Positions 10,036 through 19,438 are shown, counted from the first letter of the stretch. The stretch is DNA of 21,723 bases from Polychytrium aggregatum (GCF_025602895.1 NW_026516566.1:1-21723), one strand, 5' to 3'. Program-made: numbers and translations. Notes: generated by a model not told the origin, from the letters alone.

Positions 10036-13000
10036 TCATTGCACCGGACAGCTTTCTTGGCCTTCGTCGCTGTCGTTGTGGCTGTCGGAGGCGTCGTCGA
10101 TGTTGCTGCTGTGAGCGTGAAAGATGGAGCCATAGAGCAACAGCCTCTGGATCGCAGCAAAGGTCGACGACTGTCGGCGGCGGTAGAGGCGGTGTCCAAT
10201 AAAGCCGATGTTTTCCGAGCAGATCCGGGATGCTTGGCTCATGAGCGACGAGCTCGGCGGCAGCGCCGGGGTAGTGGTGACGTCGGTTGGCGGGAACTGA
10301 GCGGGTGTCGTTTCCGACTCGACCCCATCCGAGGACGAGCCGTGGTCGCCCACCGAGTCCGTGTCCAGCCGCTTCGAGTACTGCAAACAGCAGTTCACGG
10401 GAAACAGCTTTGAGGACGGACGGGGCTGCACGTCTCGGTTCAGGTGGGAGTCTGGAAGCCAGCTGCCCGTCGCCAGTCCCGCCTCCTGCTGGGCCGCCTC
10501 CAAGGCATCCATGTCCAAGCTCCACAGCCGGTTGTTTGGGTAGATGGGCTCAAAGATCTTGATGGTGCTGTCGATGCCGCTGACGGCTATGACGGGAGCG
10601 TGCGGATGGCCCTGGATGACATTGACGACCTCCGAGTCGCCTGCAAGCAGCTGCACGAGCCTGGTGCTCCTCTTGTCCCAGATGAAGGCGTATCCGTCGT
10701 CCGATCCCGAGACCACGTATCGATCCGATGCTCCATAAAAGTTGACATCTGGTCAGGACAGGGTTGCGCGAGGCACAGGCCATCAGCGGATATCGTGGGA
10801 AACCCCGGTCATCGGCAGATGTCGTGGGAGACCCCAGTCATCGGCAGATGTCGTGGGAGACCCCAGTCATCGGCAGATGTCGTGGGAGACCCCAGTCATC
10901 GGCAGATGTCGTGGGAGACCCCAGTCATCAGCGACACAAGCAACTTGAGGCACGGCCGACGGGAAGCAACCTCCCGGTCGACGAATCGCCTGTCGGCAGC
11001 AGGCCAACTTACCCTTGGTCGTCTGTGCAGAGCCAGGCCGATCCCGGTCGAGAAGGAGAGCCGCACATGAGCCATCCGCACGTGAGCCATCCGCACATGA
11101 GCCGTCCCATCAAAAGTGCGCATGGCCGTGCGACACAACACATCAATCGATCCTGTCCGCTTACCCGACAACTTTGATGTCCCTGTGGTGGCATCGAGTG
11201 GCATCGAGTGGCATCGAGTGGATGTGGCACGATCAGCACATCGCATGGCCCGACACACCATCCCACCGCAGACTCGGCCGCCACATGCCATCGGATCGCC
11301 AGAGTCGTCATTCGGTGCCATACCTTGAAGACCCTCGATGGCTTCACGTTGGTCAGATGCGGCCACACCTCTGACGCATCTGGATCGCTCTTGCCAAGCG
11401 AGTGCGTGGTCCTCCACATCCCATCGTCGCTATCAGAGTCGTCAGAGTCGTCAGAGCCTTCGGAGGTGTCAGAGCCATTGGGTTCGTCAGAGCCTTCGGA
11501 GGTGTCAGAGTCGCCAGGGCCGCTGCCTTCAGAGTCCTCGACCATGTCGTCGCTCTCGCCGACCGATTCCATGTCGGCATCGCTCTCGGGCCGCTCGGGC
11601 CGCTCAGCCGGCCCCTCAGCGGCCTGTGCTGCTGAAGAGGCATCCGATCCATGTCTCTGCTTCAGACTGCCATGCTCATGCGGCTGCCTTTGCTTGTGCG
11701 GACTGCGGCGTCGACTTGCACCTGCACTTGCACCTGCACTTGCACTTGCACTTGCGCTTGCACCTGCACCTGCACTTGCACTTGCACTTGAACCTGCGGC
11801 CTCCTCCTGTCCGCTGTGTTGACTGTCGTCCGCACGGAAGGCTCCGATCAGCTCGACCGGTTCCAGAGCCTGGATCCATCGCTGGCCCCAGCGACTCCAC
11901 AGTTCGATCGATCCTGCGCGCTCAGAGAGCAGGATGCCATCCAAGCACTCGACAAAGGCCTGGCGATCGCCCGAGGTCCTCGCGGGCCATTTGGCTTGGC
12001 GAAGCGTTGCCTCGGCATCTTGGAGGCGCTCGATGGTTTGTTCAGAGGTGTCTGTGGTTGAGAAGAGTGCCAGCGCCCACTCGCTGGCTGCTCGCAGCAG
12101 ATGGCCCATGCATTGATGCTTGCGCTTCTCCAAGGCACAGCGGGACTGCACCAGCGCTTGCTGCAGCAGATGCTCGCGGTGTGCCGCGACGGCAGGATCC
12201 TCTTGGCAGTTGAATATCTTGATTCGCTTCAGCGGCGACTCGCCAGAGTGTCTTGGGTCCGAGCTGGCCAGGGCCGCAGCGTCGTCCCGGTTGCTCTGGT
12301 TGCTGCTCTGGTTGCCGTCCCGGTTGCTGTTCTGGTTGCCGTCCCGGTTGCCGAGGTCGAGGAACCACCTCAGATAGATCCGGGCACAGTTCCGGTGGCA
12401 GCACGCATCGACAACCGGTCGCAGATCCCACAGGGTCCAGACGTCCTTGATGCGGTCAATCTCGAGCAGGGCCTCTTGGTATCGCATCTGCCCCAACAGA
12501 TCAGCAGCTCGGTCGACCAGGGCCTGGACCTCGACCTGGGCCTTGGCCAGCTGCGCCAGATCCATTCCCTCGCTCATCTCGACCCTGGACTCGTCCGGGC
12601 CCGCCCGGGTCTGCAGGCCCGAGCGAATGTCAAACAGATAGACGAGGTCCTGCGAGTAGCTCAGCAGCAGCTCATCGCCCGACTTGGAGAACTGACAGGA
12701 GGTGATGTCCGAGTCGTTGCGGATGTTGTCCGAGGTCGCTCGGAAGGTCGCCACGGCTCGCTGCGGCATCCGCAGATCGTGCAGGAAGGCTTCGGGGTGG
12801 CCGCCGGCACAGACAATATAGTTGGAGTTGGCCGGGTTGAGCGAGAGGCTGTTGAGATGGATGCCAAAGCTCTGGTAGTCGACAACCACATGGCGACAGG
12901 CCGATCTGGGTGTGCACTCGTGCTTGACCCGGACATCGAACTGGCGGACGGTTCCGTCTTCGGAGCATGTCAGTGGACAGTGCGGGGAGTCGTGGTTGAC

Positions 13001-13531
13001 GACCACCCGCTTGACCCTGCTGGTGTGGCATCGATAGACGTTGCGGACGCTTCCTTGCTCGCGATGTGGAGCCAGAGAAATGTCATGGACCCGAACCTGC
13101 GAGTCGCCGGCGACGCTCACGACGACCGAGTCTCCGGTTCCAGGGATAAACTTGGCTCCAAAGATATTGGCAGAGTGGCCGGTGTGGAATCGGGTCAGCA
13201 ACCTGCTGCCGCGCTGGGCAGACGCCGGCTGCATCGGCTGCATCGGCTGCATCGGCTGCATCGGCGTCCGAGCATTCTCTCGCTCAGGCGGCGGCGCCGG
13301 CGCCGGGCCGGGCGAGTATTCCCAGAGACAGAGATGCAGGTCGTCGGATCCAGAGATCAGATGCCGGCCCGAGTCTGACCAGGCCAGGGTGTTGACGCAG
13401 CCGCGATGGGCTTTGAGGATCTGCGAGAGCGAGAGCTGGGCGAGCAAGAGTGGGCATTCTGTTGTCTGGCGCGAGAACCCCAGCGGATGCATGGGCTCGT
13501 GCTCTCGCCGAGAGAGCAGCCGATGGGCCAT
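10036..13531 (-). CDS. DCAF6/WDTC1-like WD40 protein, putative CUL4-DDB1 E3 ligase substrate receptor
   Basis: Family members bind DDB1 and present substrates to the CUL4 ubiquitin ligase. Exon 1 runs 13531-11324 (736 codons) and exon 2 runs 10748-10036. WD repeats in exon 1 start at AHRGCVNTLAW (residues 41-51) and continue with FHTGHSANIFGAKF (115-128), CHTSRVKRVV (169-178), CSEDGTVRQFDVR (189-201) and GGHPEAFLHDLRM (243-255). These are hallmark blocks of DCAF6, DCAF8 and WDTC1. A helical, TPR-like segment (about 320-520), an Ala/Ser/Gly hexamer-encoded stretch, and an acidic Ser/Asp/Glu region follow. Exon 2 closes the propeller with VVSGSDDGYAFIWDKR and GIDSTIKIFEP; FDVR, FDIR and WDKR fit the WDxR motif used for DDB1 contact. 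The Met at 13531 was chosen because upstream sequence is a simple repeat. The exon joint is one base out of phase, so a micro-exon or sequence error is likely there. The sole recognised intron (10749-11323) is repeat-rich. Confidence 0.84.
10779..10935. repeat. 29-bp minisatellite inside the DCAF-like intron
   Basis: Four near-perfect 29-bp copies start at 10808, 10837, 10866 and 10895. A diverged copy lies on the left (10779-10807) and a partial one on the right (to 10935). The array sits about 30 bp from the acceptor of the minus-strand intron (10749-11323). Confidence 0.93.
11061..11105. repeat. 15-bp tandem repeat, 3 copies
   Basis: Three copies of CCGCACATGAGCCAT with single-base variants lie in the same intron of the DCAF-like gene. 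Confidence 0.85.
11191..11220. repeat. (GCATCGAGTG)3 tandem repeat
   Basis: Three perfect 10-bp copies lie in the DCAF-like intron, about 100 bp from its donor site. Confidence 0.88.
11713..11797. repeat. Hexamer microsatellite (GCACTT/GCACCT) within coding sequence
   Basis: About 14 imperfect hexamers lie within exon 1 of the DCAF-like gene. On the minus strand they encode an Ala-Ser/Ala-Gly alternation, a probable flexible linker between the helical segment and the acidic region. The unit length is a multiple of three, so copy-number change does not break the frame. Confidence 0.9.
13227..13265. repeat. (GGCTGCATC)4 coding repeat
   Basis: Four 9-bp copies encode Met-Gln-Pro repeats (minus strand) in a loop between the first two WD repeats of the DCAF-like protein. 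Confidence 0.92.
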
Positions 13532-13553
13532 GGCCGAGACGTTGTTTCGTGAT

Positions 13554-13628
13554 GGGCAGATGGGCAGATGGGGCAGATGGGCAGATGGGCAGATGGGCAG
13601 ATGGGCAGATGGGCAGATGGGCAGATGG
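13554..13628 (+). repeat. (GGGCAGAT)9 repeat with G-quadruplex potential
   Basis: Nine 8-bp units, one with GGGG, lie 22 bp upstream of the DCAF-like start codon (13531, minus strand). GGG runs separated by five bases satisfy the G3+N1-7 quadruplex consensus on the + strand. That strand is the template strand for this gene. Confidence 0.92.
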
Positions 13629-13752
13629 CAGCAAGAGCTGGCTTCTGGGTCGGCGTGGATCATCAGCACGGCACATGATTTGCTCATCCTGGCGCTGTCC
13701 GAGGCTTGTCGCCATCGATGGGAACAGCTGCTGCAAGTGCCTCGGGGAATCC

Positions 13753-13813
13753 AACGCTGGATCAAGATCTCGCAGATCGAGGGCGAATGCAACGCTGGAT
13801 CAAGATCTCGCAG
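13753..13813. repeat. 23-bp direct repeat pair
   Basis: Two identical 23-bp copies occupy 13753-13775 and 13791-13813, offset by 38 bp, upstream of the DCAF-like gene. Both contain GATCAAGATC. No protein or RNA feature was found around them. Confidence 0.88.
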
Positions 13814-13976
13814 GTTCCCATGAGACGGACTGAGCGTCTTGCTGGGCCGAATGAGCCACTCCCAATCCAACAGACCGATGCAGGTCCGCCAGAGATACCA
13901 ATTGCTTTCCGCGATGCTGTCGGCTGGGATGGATATTTCAAGTCCGTAATTCGAATGACTATCATCACGAGAGCTC

Positions 13977-13984
13977 TATATAAA
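13977..13984 (+). promoter_or_regulatory. TATA-like element (TATATAAA)
   Basis: A good TATA match in + orientation lies about 510 bp upstream of the NmrA-like start codon. It could serve a longer 5' UTR or an unrecognised transcript. It is not placed ideally for the minus-strand gene. Confidence 0.35.
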
Positions 13985-14410
13985 TCACACCTCCAACACC
14001 TGCTGGGCTCGCCTGTTTTCACTTTGCTCGTCTGTTTCTCTTTACTCGTCGGCTTGCTGGTGTCTCTGCGAGCCTGCCATCACGGCTCCTTCATATTCTA
14101 CTTGATGATTTGCACTGTCCTTGGCTCACTCGGTCCTCCTTCTCGCAACTCTGCCTGCTCTCCGTCTCGCAACTTCCCTGCCCTCCTTCTCGCAACTTCT
14201 GCTGGGCTCCCCCGTCGACACCGAGTTCAAGTATTTCCGCCATTGCGCGATTCCCAGCGATTCTGCCGATCCCCGCTTTGTTGTTGTGCGCCGACAACCC
14301 GCCTGACCAGCGACTGGGATCTTTGCCCCGAGACATCATATTGACCTTCGAGCACCACCGCCGCCGGCCGTGGCATTTCGCCGTTGCAGCCCGCCTCCGC
14401 CCCGTCGCAT

Positions 14411-14416
14411 TATATA
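14411..14416 (+). promoter_or_regulatory. TATA-like element of the NmrA-like gene
   Basis: ATTATATAG lies about 75 bp upstream of the ATG at 14490, a usual spacing for a fungal TATA promoter with a short 5' UTR. Confidence 0.5.
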
Positions 14417-14489
14417 GCCGCCTCGTCCTGCATATTGCTGTCATCCCTTCCTCGTGCAAGCTCTTCCTCGGCATCTTCACACCGTATTC

Positions 14490-15454
14490 ATGGCTTCTCA
14501 CACCATCGCTGTCTTTGGAGCCACCGGGCCCACCGGCATCGCCTTTGTGAGGCAGGCACTCGAGGCCGGCCACTCGATTGTTGCGCTGGCGCGGTCAAAG
14601 TCCAAGCTGCTTGGTCTCCTGGCTCCGGCCGTCGAGGAGACGGACAGCCGTATCAACATCATCGAGGGCGATGCCCTGAAACGCGAAGACATCGACCGGG
14701 TCTTCGAGGACACTCGCATTGACCGTGTGATGATCACTCTCGGTTGGTGTCGTGAGCATATGGCGACTCGGTCCCTCTCTAGCTGTGCGTGGGCTCTGTT
14801 GGGTCCAGCACCTTCTCGATATCACCTGCTGGGCAGTTGCACTGATATCCGTCGCTGCCTGCGGGCACTTGTTCATTCCGAGTTTCGATTGCATGCTATG
14901 ACAGCCAGCATCGCCGCTCAAACATCTTTGCGCTTGACCTTCTCTCGAACCAGGCACACACCCTCAGCTGCTGAGCCCCAGCTGTCCATCTGCTCAATTG
15001 GAACAGAGCACATCATCGCGAGCCTGAAAAAGACCCTTGCCGACACCAAATCAAGCCATCCCGACCGCAAGATCCGAACCATCACAGTGACGTCGCTTGG
15101 TGTCGGCGACTCGATCAAGCACCTCGGGCCCTTGACCTACCTGTTCGTAACAACGTTCTTGCGTCGCGCGATTGCTGACAAGAACAGCAAGAGGATATCA
15201 TCGTCAAGAACGCCTCTGCCGAGCTCGAGTACATCATCTGCCGTCCCGGTGGCCTCCGCGACAAACCCAAGACCGGCATATACCGGGCTGCTGACTTCAC
15301 GGCCGTGGAATGATCACCCGCGGCGACGGTGGCCGACTTTTGCGTCAAATCCCTGGGGGACGACCAAGCCACCTGGCTGAACAAGACGGCCTTGCCTGTT
15401 CCAGTGAATGGCCCGCGGTCATGCTCTTGCAGCCATGGCTTAGGCCAGCTATGA
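14490..15454 (+). CDS. NmrA-like / atypical SDR NAD(P)-binding protein, frame-broken (possible pseudogene)
   Basis: Members of this group bind NAD(P) with a Rossmann fold; some are oxidoreductases and some are redox sensors. Exon 1 (14490-14742) carries the dinucleotide motif GATGPTG (residues 10-16; G10xxG13xxG16), then VALARSKSKL and the DRVMITL strand end. The likely intron is 14743-14967 (GTTGGT to CAG, in phase). Exon 2 continues with CSIGTEHIIASL and a VTSLGVGDS strand. Frame breaks follow. At about 15191 the frame moves back one base, after which IIVKNASAELEYIICRPGG is read. Near 15308-15329 two compensating one-base shifts bridge a TGA at 15311, after which VADFCVKSLGDD continues in the earlier frame. 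The last in-frame stop gives 15454, though the true C-terminus may be earlier. Protein-like sequence beyond each break argues for sequence errors or recent decay. The exact activity is unknown. Confidence 0.7.
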
Positions 15455-15945
15455 GCGACTAGTATCAGCGAGGACGATGCCCTGCTTGATGTGATGTATG
15501 CAAGATGTGTCCAATATACAATCGTCCAGAACGTACCGCGGCGTGCCGTTGATACCGAACGGATCACAACCCGGATGGTGATGTCGATGCAGCAGCGAGC
15601 GACAGCCGCTGGGACGCTGCCTGCTGGGACCACTTGCTGCTGGCCAGACACCCTTGGAATGCTCCCTTCCCTCGGCCTGGCAAAGGTCGGCAACGGTGCC
15701 TCCTGACACAGGAAAGGAAGCATGACCTCTCCCCCACCAACCGCCTGGTCCAGCACACCAATCGCCGACGGGCGGTGACCCGGTTGATTTGCGAAGGGAA
15801 AGGAACCGAGCGCGCTGCACAACCAGCGGATCAAGACGCAAACCACCCTGACAATTTGAAAGACCGCAGAACGGATGCGACGGCCCGGAGGGACGCAAGG
15901 AGCAAGATTGGAGACACCCATCGGAGCAGTTCGGCGGACCGACTC

Positions 15946-15987
15946 GCACTTGCACTTGCACTTGCACTTGCACTTGCACTTGCACTC
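15946..15987. repeat. (GCACTT)7 microsatellite
   Basis: Seven hexamers, the last variant (GCACTC). It is the same unit as the coding hexamer at 11713-11797, but here in non-coding DNA. Confidence 0.93.
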
Positions 15988-16679
15988 GCCAATGACCAGC
16001 GCCGTCGACCGCTGGGCCCTGTTCATGCCCTGATGACTCTCCTTCCGCCACCGCATGTCCCTCGCTCGGGAAAACACCCACTTGCTCACCGCAAGCCGCC
16101 GTCCCATCCCCCGGGTGCTTGTGTCTCCTGGCCATGTCCCGTGCACGGAGCGCCAACACAAGCACCAACACAAGCGCCAACACAAGCGAGCACGGGCGGC
16201 AACTGTGTTGCCAAAGAGCCTGGCACCGCGGCAGCACCCATCGCAAGGGAGTGCCCCAGCAGGTCGTTTACCTGCAAGTTCCTGTGTCGGCCGCGCAGCA
16301 AAACACTTCCATTGCGCAACCGTGCCGACGGCCAGTCTATTGCGGCAGAAAGAGGCAAGGCGTCGCAGGCCACAAGGCATTCATGTGTGCCCTGACTGCC
16401 TGTGCTCCCTTGCTCGTCCCCGGCCGACAAGGCCTTTCCCTCTGGCCCGGCCCTGTGATAATCGTACGAGGTCTTTCCACGCCGCAGGAGCGTTGTCGTG
16501 ACCCCATCCATTGGTCGTCTGTGCGCGCAAAAGAGGCAAGGCCAAGGGGCCGTCGCGCCGCAATATATCCTCCGTGGAGGCGCCCGCCGTCTCCCGGCCT
16601 CCTGTCCTGCGCTGGCTGCTGCGTCTTGCCTGGAGTTTGGCTGCTGGCTGGCTTCGATTCCTGTGCTCCTCATCTTTCT

Positions 16680-16763
16680 CCCTCAAACACCACTCCCTCA
16701 AACACCACTCCCTCAAACACCCACTCCCTCAAACACTACTCCCTCAAACACCACTCCCTCAGG
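16680..16763. repeat. 15-bp tandem repeat, about 5 copies
   Basis: Units of CCCTCAAACACCACT, one with an inserted C, lie upstream of the ferric reductase reading frame. Confidence 0.92.
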
Positions 16764-16777
16764 CTCGACCGCTTACC

Positions 16778-16851
16778 ACAACCACACCACAACCACAACC
16801 ACACCACAACAACACACCACAACCACAACAACACACCACAACCACAACCAC
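16778..16851. repeat. CA-rich imperfect repeat (ACCACAACCACA type)
   Basis: A purely A/C stretch on the + strand lies immediately before the ferric reductase frame. It could be part of an unstructured 5' leader or an intron. Confidence 0.85.
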
Positions 16852-16904
16852 GGCAATGTCCCGAGTCGTCGCGCGGCCTGCTCGCCCTGATCCCTCTCGG
16901 GTGG

Positions 16905-19267
16905 ATGCTCTACATGAGCCCCGCAAATGTCCCCGACAATTCGTCCAACCAGCTCAGCCCCATGGACATCTACTATATCGCCTTTGGCGTCTCGCCTCTG
17001 GCCCTTCTATGCATTGTCACGGCCCTTGCTGACAACTCCATCTCCGAGCTCTGTATCGCCCCCGCGCCCCAAAGTCCAAGTCCGGCTCGGCATCCTTGCA
17101 AGCCTGTGGCAGCCTCAGTGGCAGGTGCTCAAGAACTCGCTCCCCCGTCCGTCGTACTTTGGCAATCCCTGGTCGCTCGGCGAGGTGCTTGTGGTTCTGC
17201 TGTTGGTCGCCTGCAACCTGGCCTGGATCTTCGTCCCCATCATCATCGAACTCATGGACCCAGAGTCAGGGTCATCGACACCTCTCACGCCCTTGGCCAT
17301 CGCTTACAACTGGACCAAGGACATTTCGCTCTGGGCCGCTTGGGCTGGCCTCTGGGATGCCGGTCTCTGCATCCTGTTTGCCATCCGCGAGAACTTTGTC
17401 TCCAAGAAGCTGCTCGGCACCGAGGCTGGCCAGTACCATCGGACCATCCGCTTCCACATTGGCCTCGGCTATACCAGCTTTCTGCTGATGACGCTGCACT
17501 CGCTGTTCTTCCTGATCAGCGCCATCGTCCAGGGCAAGTTTGTCAAGACCATGCTGCCGTGGTCGTCCAACTACGGCTACTGGAATTTCGCCGGCCTGGT
17601 GTCGTGGGTGGCTCTGGTCGGAATGGTCGCCACATCGGTGTACAAGGTGAGAATATCGGTGCAAGAGTGGAGCCATCCGGGCTCGGCCTGTGTTCGGGAT
17701 AGATTCAGGCATCGCCGGGAAACGCTGTGCTGTCCCTCGTCTGGTGCTTTGATGTGCCGCCACCCACTACACCGCCGTTCATCCTTCGGGCCGATGTCTT
17801 TAGACACCACATCTCGCTCACCATCAACACCTTTATCCCACGCCATTTGCAGGTCCGTCGCAGCAACTACCGCGTTTTCTACTGGACCCACCAGCTCTAT
17901 GTGGTTTTCTTCTTCTTTGCCTTCATCCACAAGGGCCTCGTCACCACCTATCCCATCATGTTCCCGATCCTGTACTTTATCTACGACCGCTTGCGTCCCC
18001 GGCTCTTCTTCAAGCGACGCACCATGGCCCTTGTACAGCGAACTTCGTCGAGCACCATCATCAAGCTCGATATTCCCATCGAAGACTCGTGGCGCGGCGC
18101 ATCTACGTACGCTCCTGGAGACTGGGTCAACATCTGCATCCCCGAGCTCTCGCGCGTCGCCTGGCACGCCTTCAGTGTCGCCTCCTATTGCCACGACACC
18201 CCGGATCGTCTGACCCTGTACATCAAAGCCGGTGGCAAGTGGACCAACGCCCTCGGCAAGATGGTGCAGGAAAACGAGCACATTACTCTCCCCATCAAGG
18301 TCGACGGCCCCTTTGGCCCTCGCTGCACCTCGTATCTGCTCCACGAGCGTGTGTTCATGCTGACGGGCGGCAGCGGCCTGGCTGCTCTCCTGCCGTTCCT
18401 CTACCACTACATGACCGCGGGGCCTGCCTCGGGAAAGGTTCGGCTGATCTGGACCGTCAAGAATGAGGCCGATGTCCTTGCGTTCTCGGGCTTCCTCGTC
18501 GACATGGTTGACGATGCCTCTCCCCTGGGCAATCGCGTGCGCCTCGATCTGCACATCACCGGCGACATGAGTCCTGAATACGCTACCATCGCCAGATCGA
18601 CGACAAAGTACGAGAACGACCTGGCCACCCTCGTCCGTCCGCGCACCCGCGCCACTCTGAACCGCAACACCCTCAAGATTCCCAGAAAGAATCTTGCCAA
18701 AAAGACCCGCATGGCTGATCTGGCACTGGTGCTGATCATCTTTATCTTTGGCATTGCCGGCTGGTACCTCGGCGTGTTCGTCAACCCCACTGGTCCTGAG
18801 CTTGCCCTGTGCTCCTCCAACAACGCCTACAAGCTCGTTGGACTTGATCACTTTATCTGCTGGTACTCTCTTCCAGCCGCCAGCCCTGTGCTCTCGGCCT
18901 TGTTTGCCGCCGTTGGCGGGTACATTGCGGCCACGGCCCTCGGCTACTCGCGAAAGATGAGCAACCGCGTGAGCCGGTTCCTGCTTAACCACGCCATGGT
19001 CCAGAAGCCCAGCGGCGCCTCGGCCACGCTTGCGTCGCTGCAGGCTCGGCGAGATCTCCTCTATGCGCGATCCTCGCCAAGATGAACGTCATTCGCGTGC
19101 GCCCCGACATTGGCCGCTCTCTGCACGAGATGAACGGCTATGCACGCGATCGCAAGCTGCATGTCGCCGTCATGGCGGCCGGCCCCGAGCGGTTCATGCG
19201 AACTGTGCAGCACAAGGTCGTCGATTGCGATCATCTCGACTGGTATCGAGAGTCGTGGAAGGTGTAA
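16905..19267 (+). CDS. FRO-like ferric-chelate reductase / NADPH oxidase superfamily flavocytochrome b
   Basis: The membrane enzyme should pass electrons from cytosolic NAD(P)H through FAD and two haems to extracytosolic ferric iron or another acceptor. Exons are 16905-17646 (frame change near 17056-17070) and 17853-19267 (frame change near 19065-19070); the intron 17647-17852 is in phase. Haem-ligand pairs are visible: His codons 17455 and 17497 (14 residues apart) and 17889 and 17928 (13 apart). The FAD motif is HAFSVAS (18165; HPFS in most relatives), followed by GPFG (about 18306-18320) and the nucleotide motif GGSGLA (about 18363-18382). Two extra membrane helices (about 18714-18948) interrupt the nucleotide-binding domain, as in plant FRO proteins. 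The conserved end (MAAGPERFM, then WYRESWKV) is in the second frame, stop 19265-19267. The start is uncertain: 16905 is the first in-frame ATG, but similarity seems to extend back to about 16866 (SSRGLLALIPLGW), so a 5' exon or another frame slip is likely. Confidence 0.86.
17056..17070 (+). other. Frame discontinuity in the ferric reductase at C-runs
   Basis: Transmembrane sequence ending ALADNSISEL is in one frame. The continuation RPKVQVRLGILASLW is one base over, separated by GCCCCCGCGCCCC. A one-base surplus in a C run is the simplest reading. A 28-nt GT-AG intron (17053-17080) would also fit the phase but is implausibly short. Confidence 0.7.
19065..19070 (+). other. Frame discontinuity near the ferric reductase C-terminus
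   Basis: The frame from 17853 ends at a stop at 19083-19085 after LLYARSSPR. The conserved C-terminal piece (ILAKMNVIRVRPDIGRSLHE) reads one frame over from about 19070. One missing base in GCGCGATC explains both. Confidence 0.7.
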
Positions 19268-19438
19268 GCTCCTGGGGATGCTGCCGATAATATCATGGGG
19301 GGAGGAGGAGGCACTCTTTTTGTTTGGGTTTGGTTTATTTTTTGTTTCGCTTTACAGGCGATCCAATATAAAACGGGACACCCGGGTTTTTGACCATTCA
19401 TCGAATATTTTGTTACCCAATGTTATCGCGCGCTGGCC
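19268..19438. other. Spacer between ferric reductase and transposase
   Basis: This 171-bp stretch has a G-rich run (19302-19314) followed by T-rich DNA typical of a 3' UTR. It should contain the left end of the transposon, but I could not pair any segment with an inverted copy downstream of the transposase. Confidence 0.5.

Larger units (their letters stand above)
13532..14489. other. Divergent promoter region between the DCAF-like and NmrA-like genes
   Basis: About 960 bp separate the two divergent start codons. The region holds the 8-bp G-rich array, the 23-bp direct repeats, two TATA-like sites and a degenerate CTCGCAACTT repeat (14146-14200). The open frame 13706-14344 contains hydrophobic stretches but no recognisable domain and was not called. 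Confidence 0.6.
15455..16862. other. Repeat-rich spacer upstream of the ferric reductase
   Basis: No gene is supported in this 1.4 kb. Frames open here (for example 15115-16380 on the minus strand) are carried by microsatellites and overlap the NmrA-like gene antisense. The stretch probably holds the ferric reductase promoter, 5' UTR and possibly an unseen first exon. Confidence 0.55.

Noticed and set aside
9335..10413. Three overlapping + strand frames rich in Thr/Lys/Pro/Ser or His/Gln repeats
   Set aside because: All depend on the 24-bp array, which has no stop in these frames, and then run antisense to the DCAF-like exon 2.
10896..11417. Minus-strand 173-codon frame across the DCAF-like donor site
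   Set aside because: It would give a phase-1 donor that matches exon 2, but its sequence lacks the conserved block seen in the chosen frame.
13706..14344. 212-codon frame with hydrophobic stretch in the divergent promoter
   Set aside because: There is no recognisable family, it overlaps promoter elements, and it includes repeated CTCGCAACTT sequence. It cannot be supported as a gene.
15115..16380. 421-codon minus-strand frame
   Set aside because: It overlaps the NmrA-like gene antisense and its core is the translated hexamer repeat (Cys-Lys alternation).
17053..17080. 28-nt GT-AG intron in the ferric reductase
   Set aside because: The phase fits but it is far shorter than every other intron here (about 70-575 bp) and would delete conserved-looking residues. 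A C-run indel is simpler.
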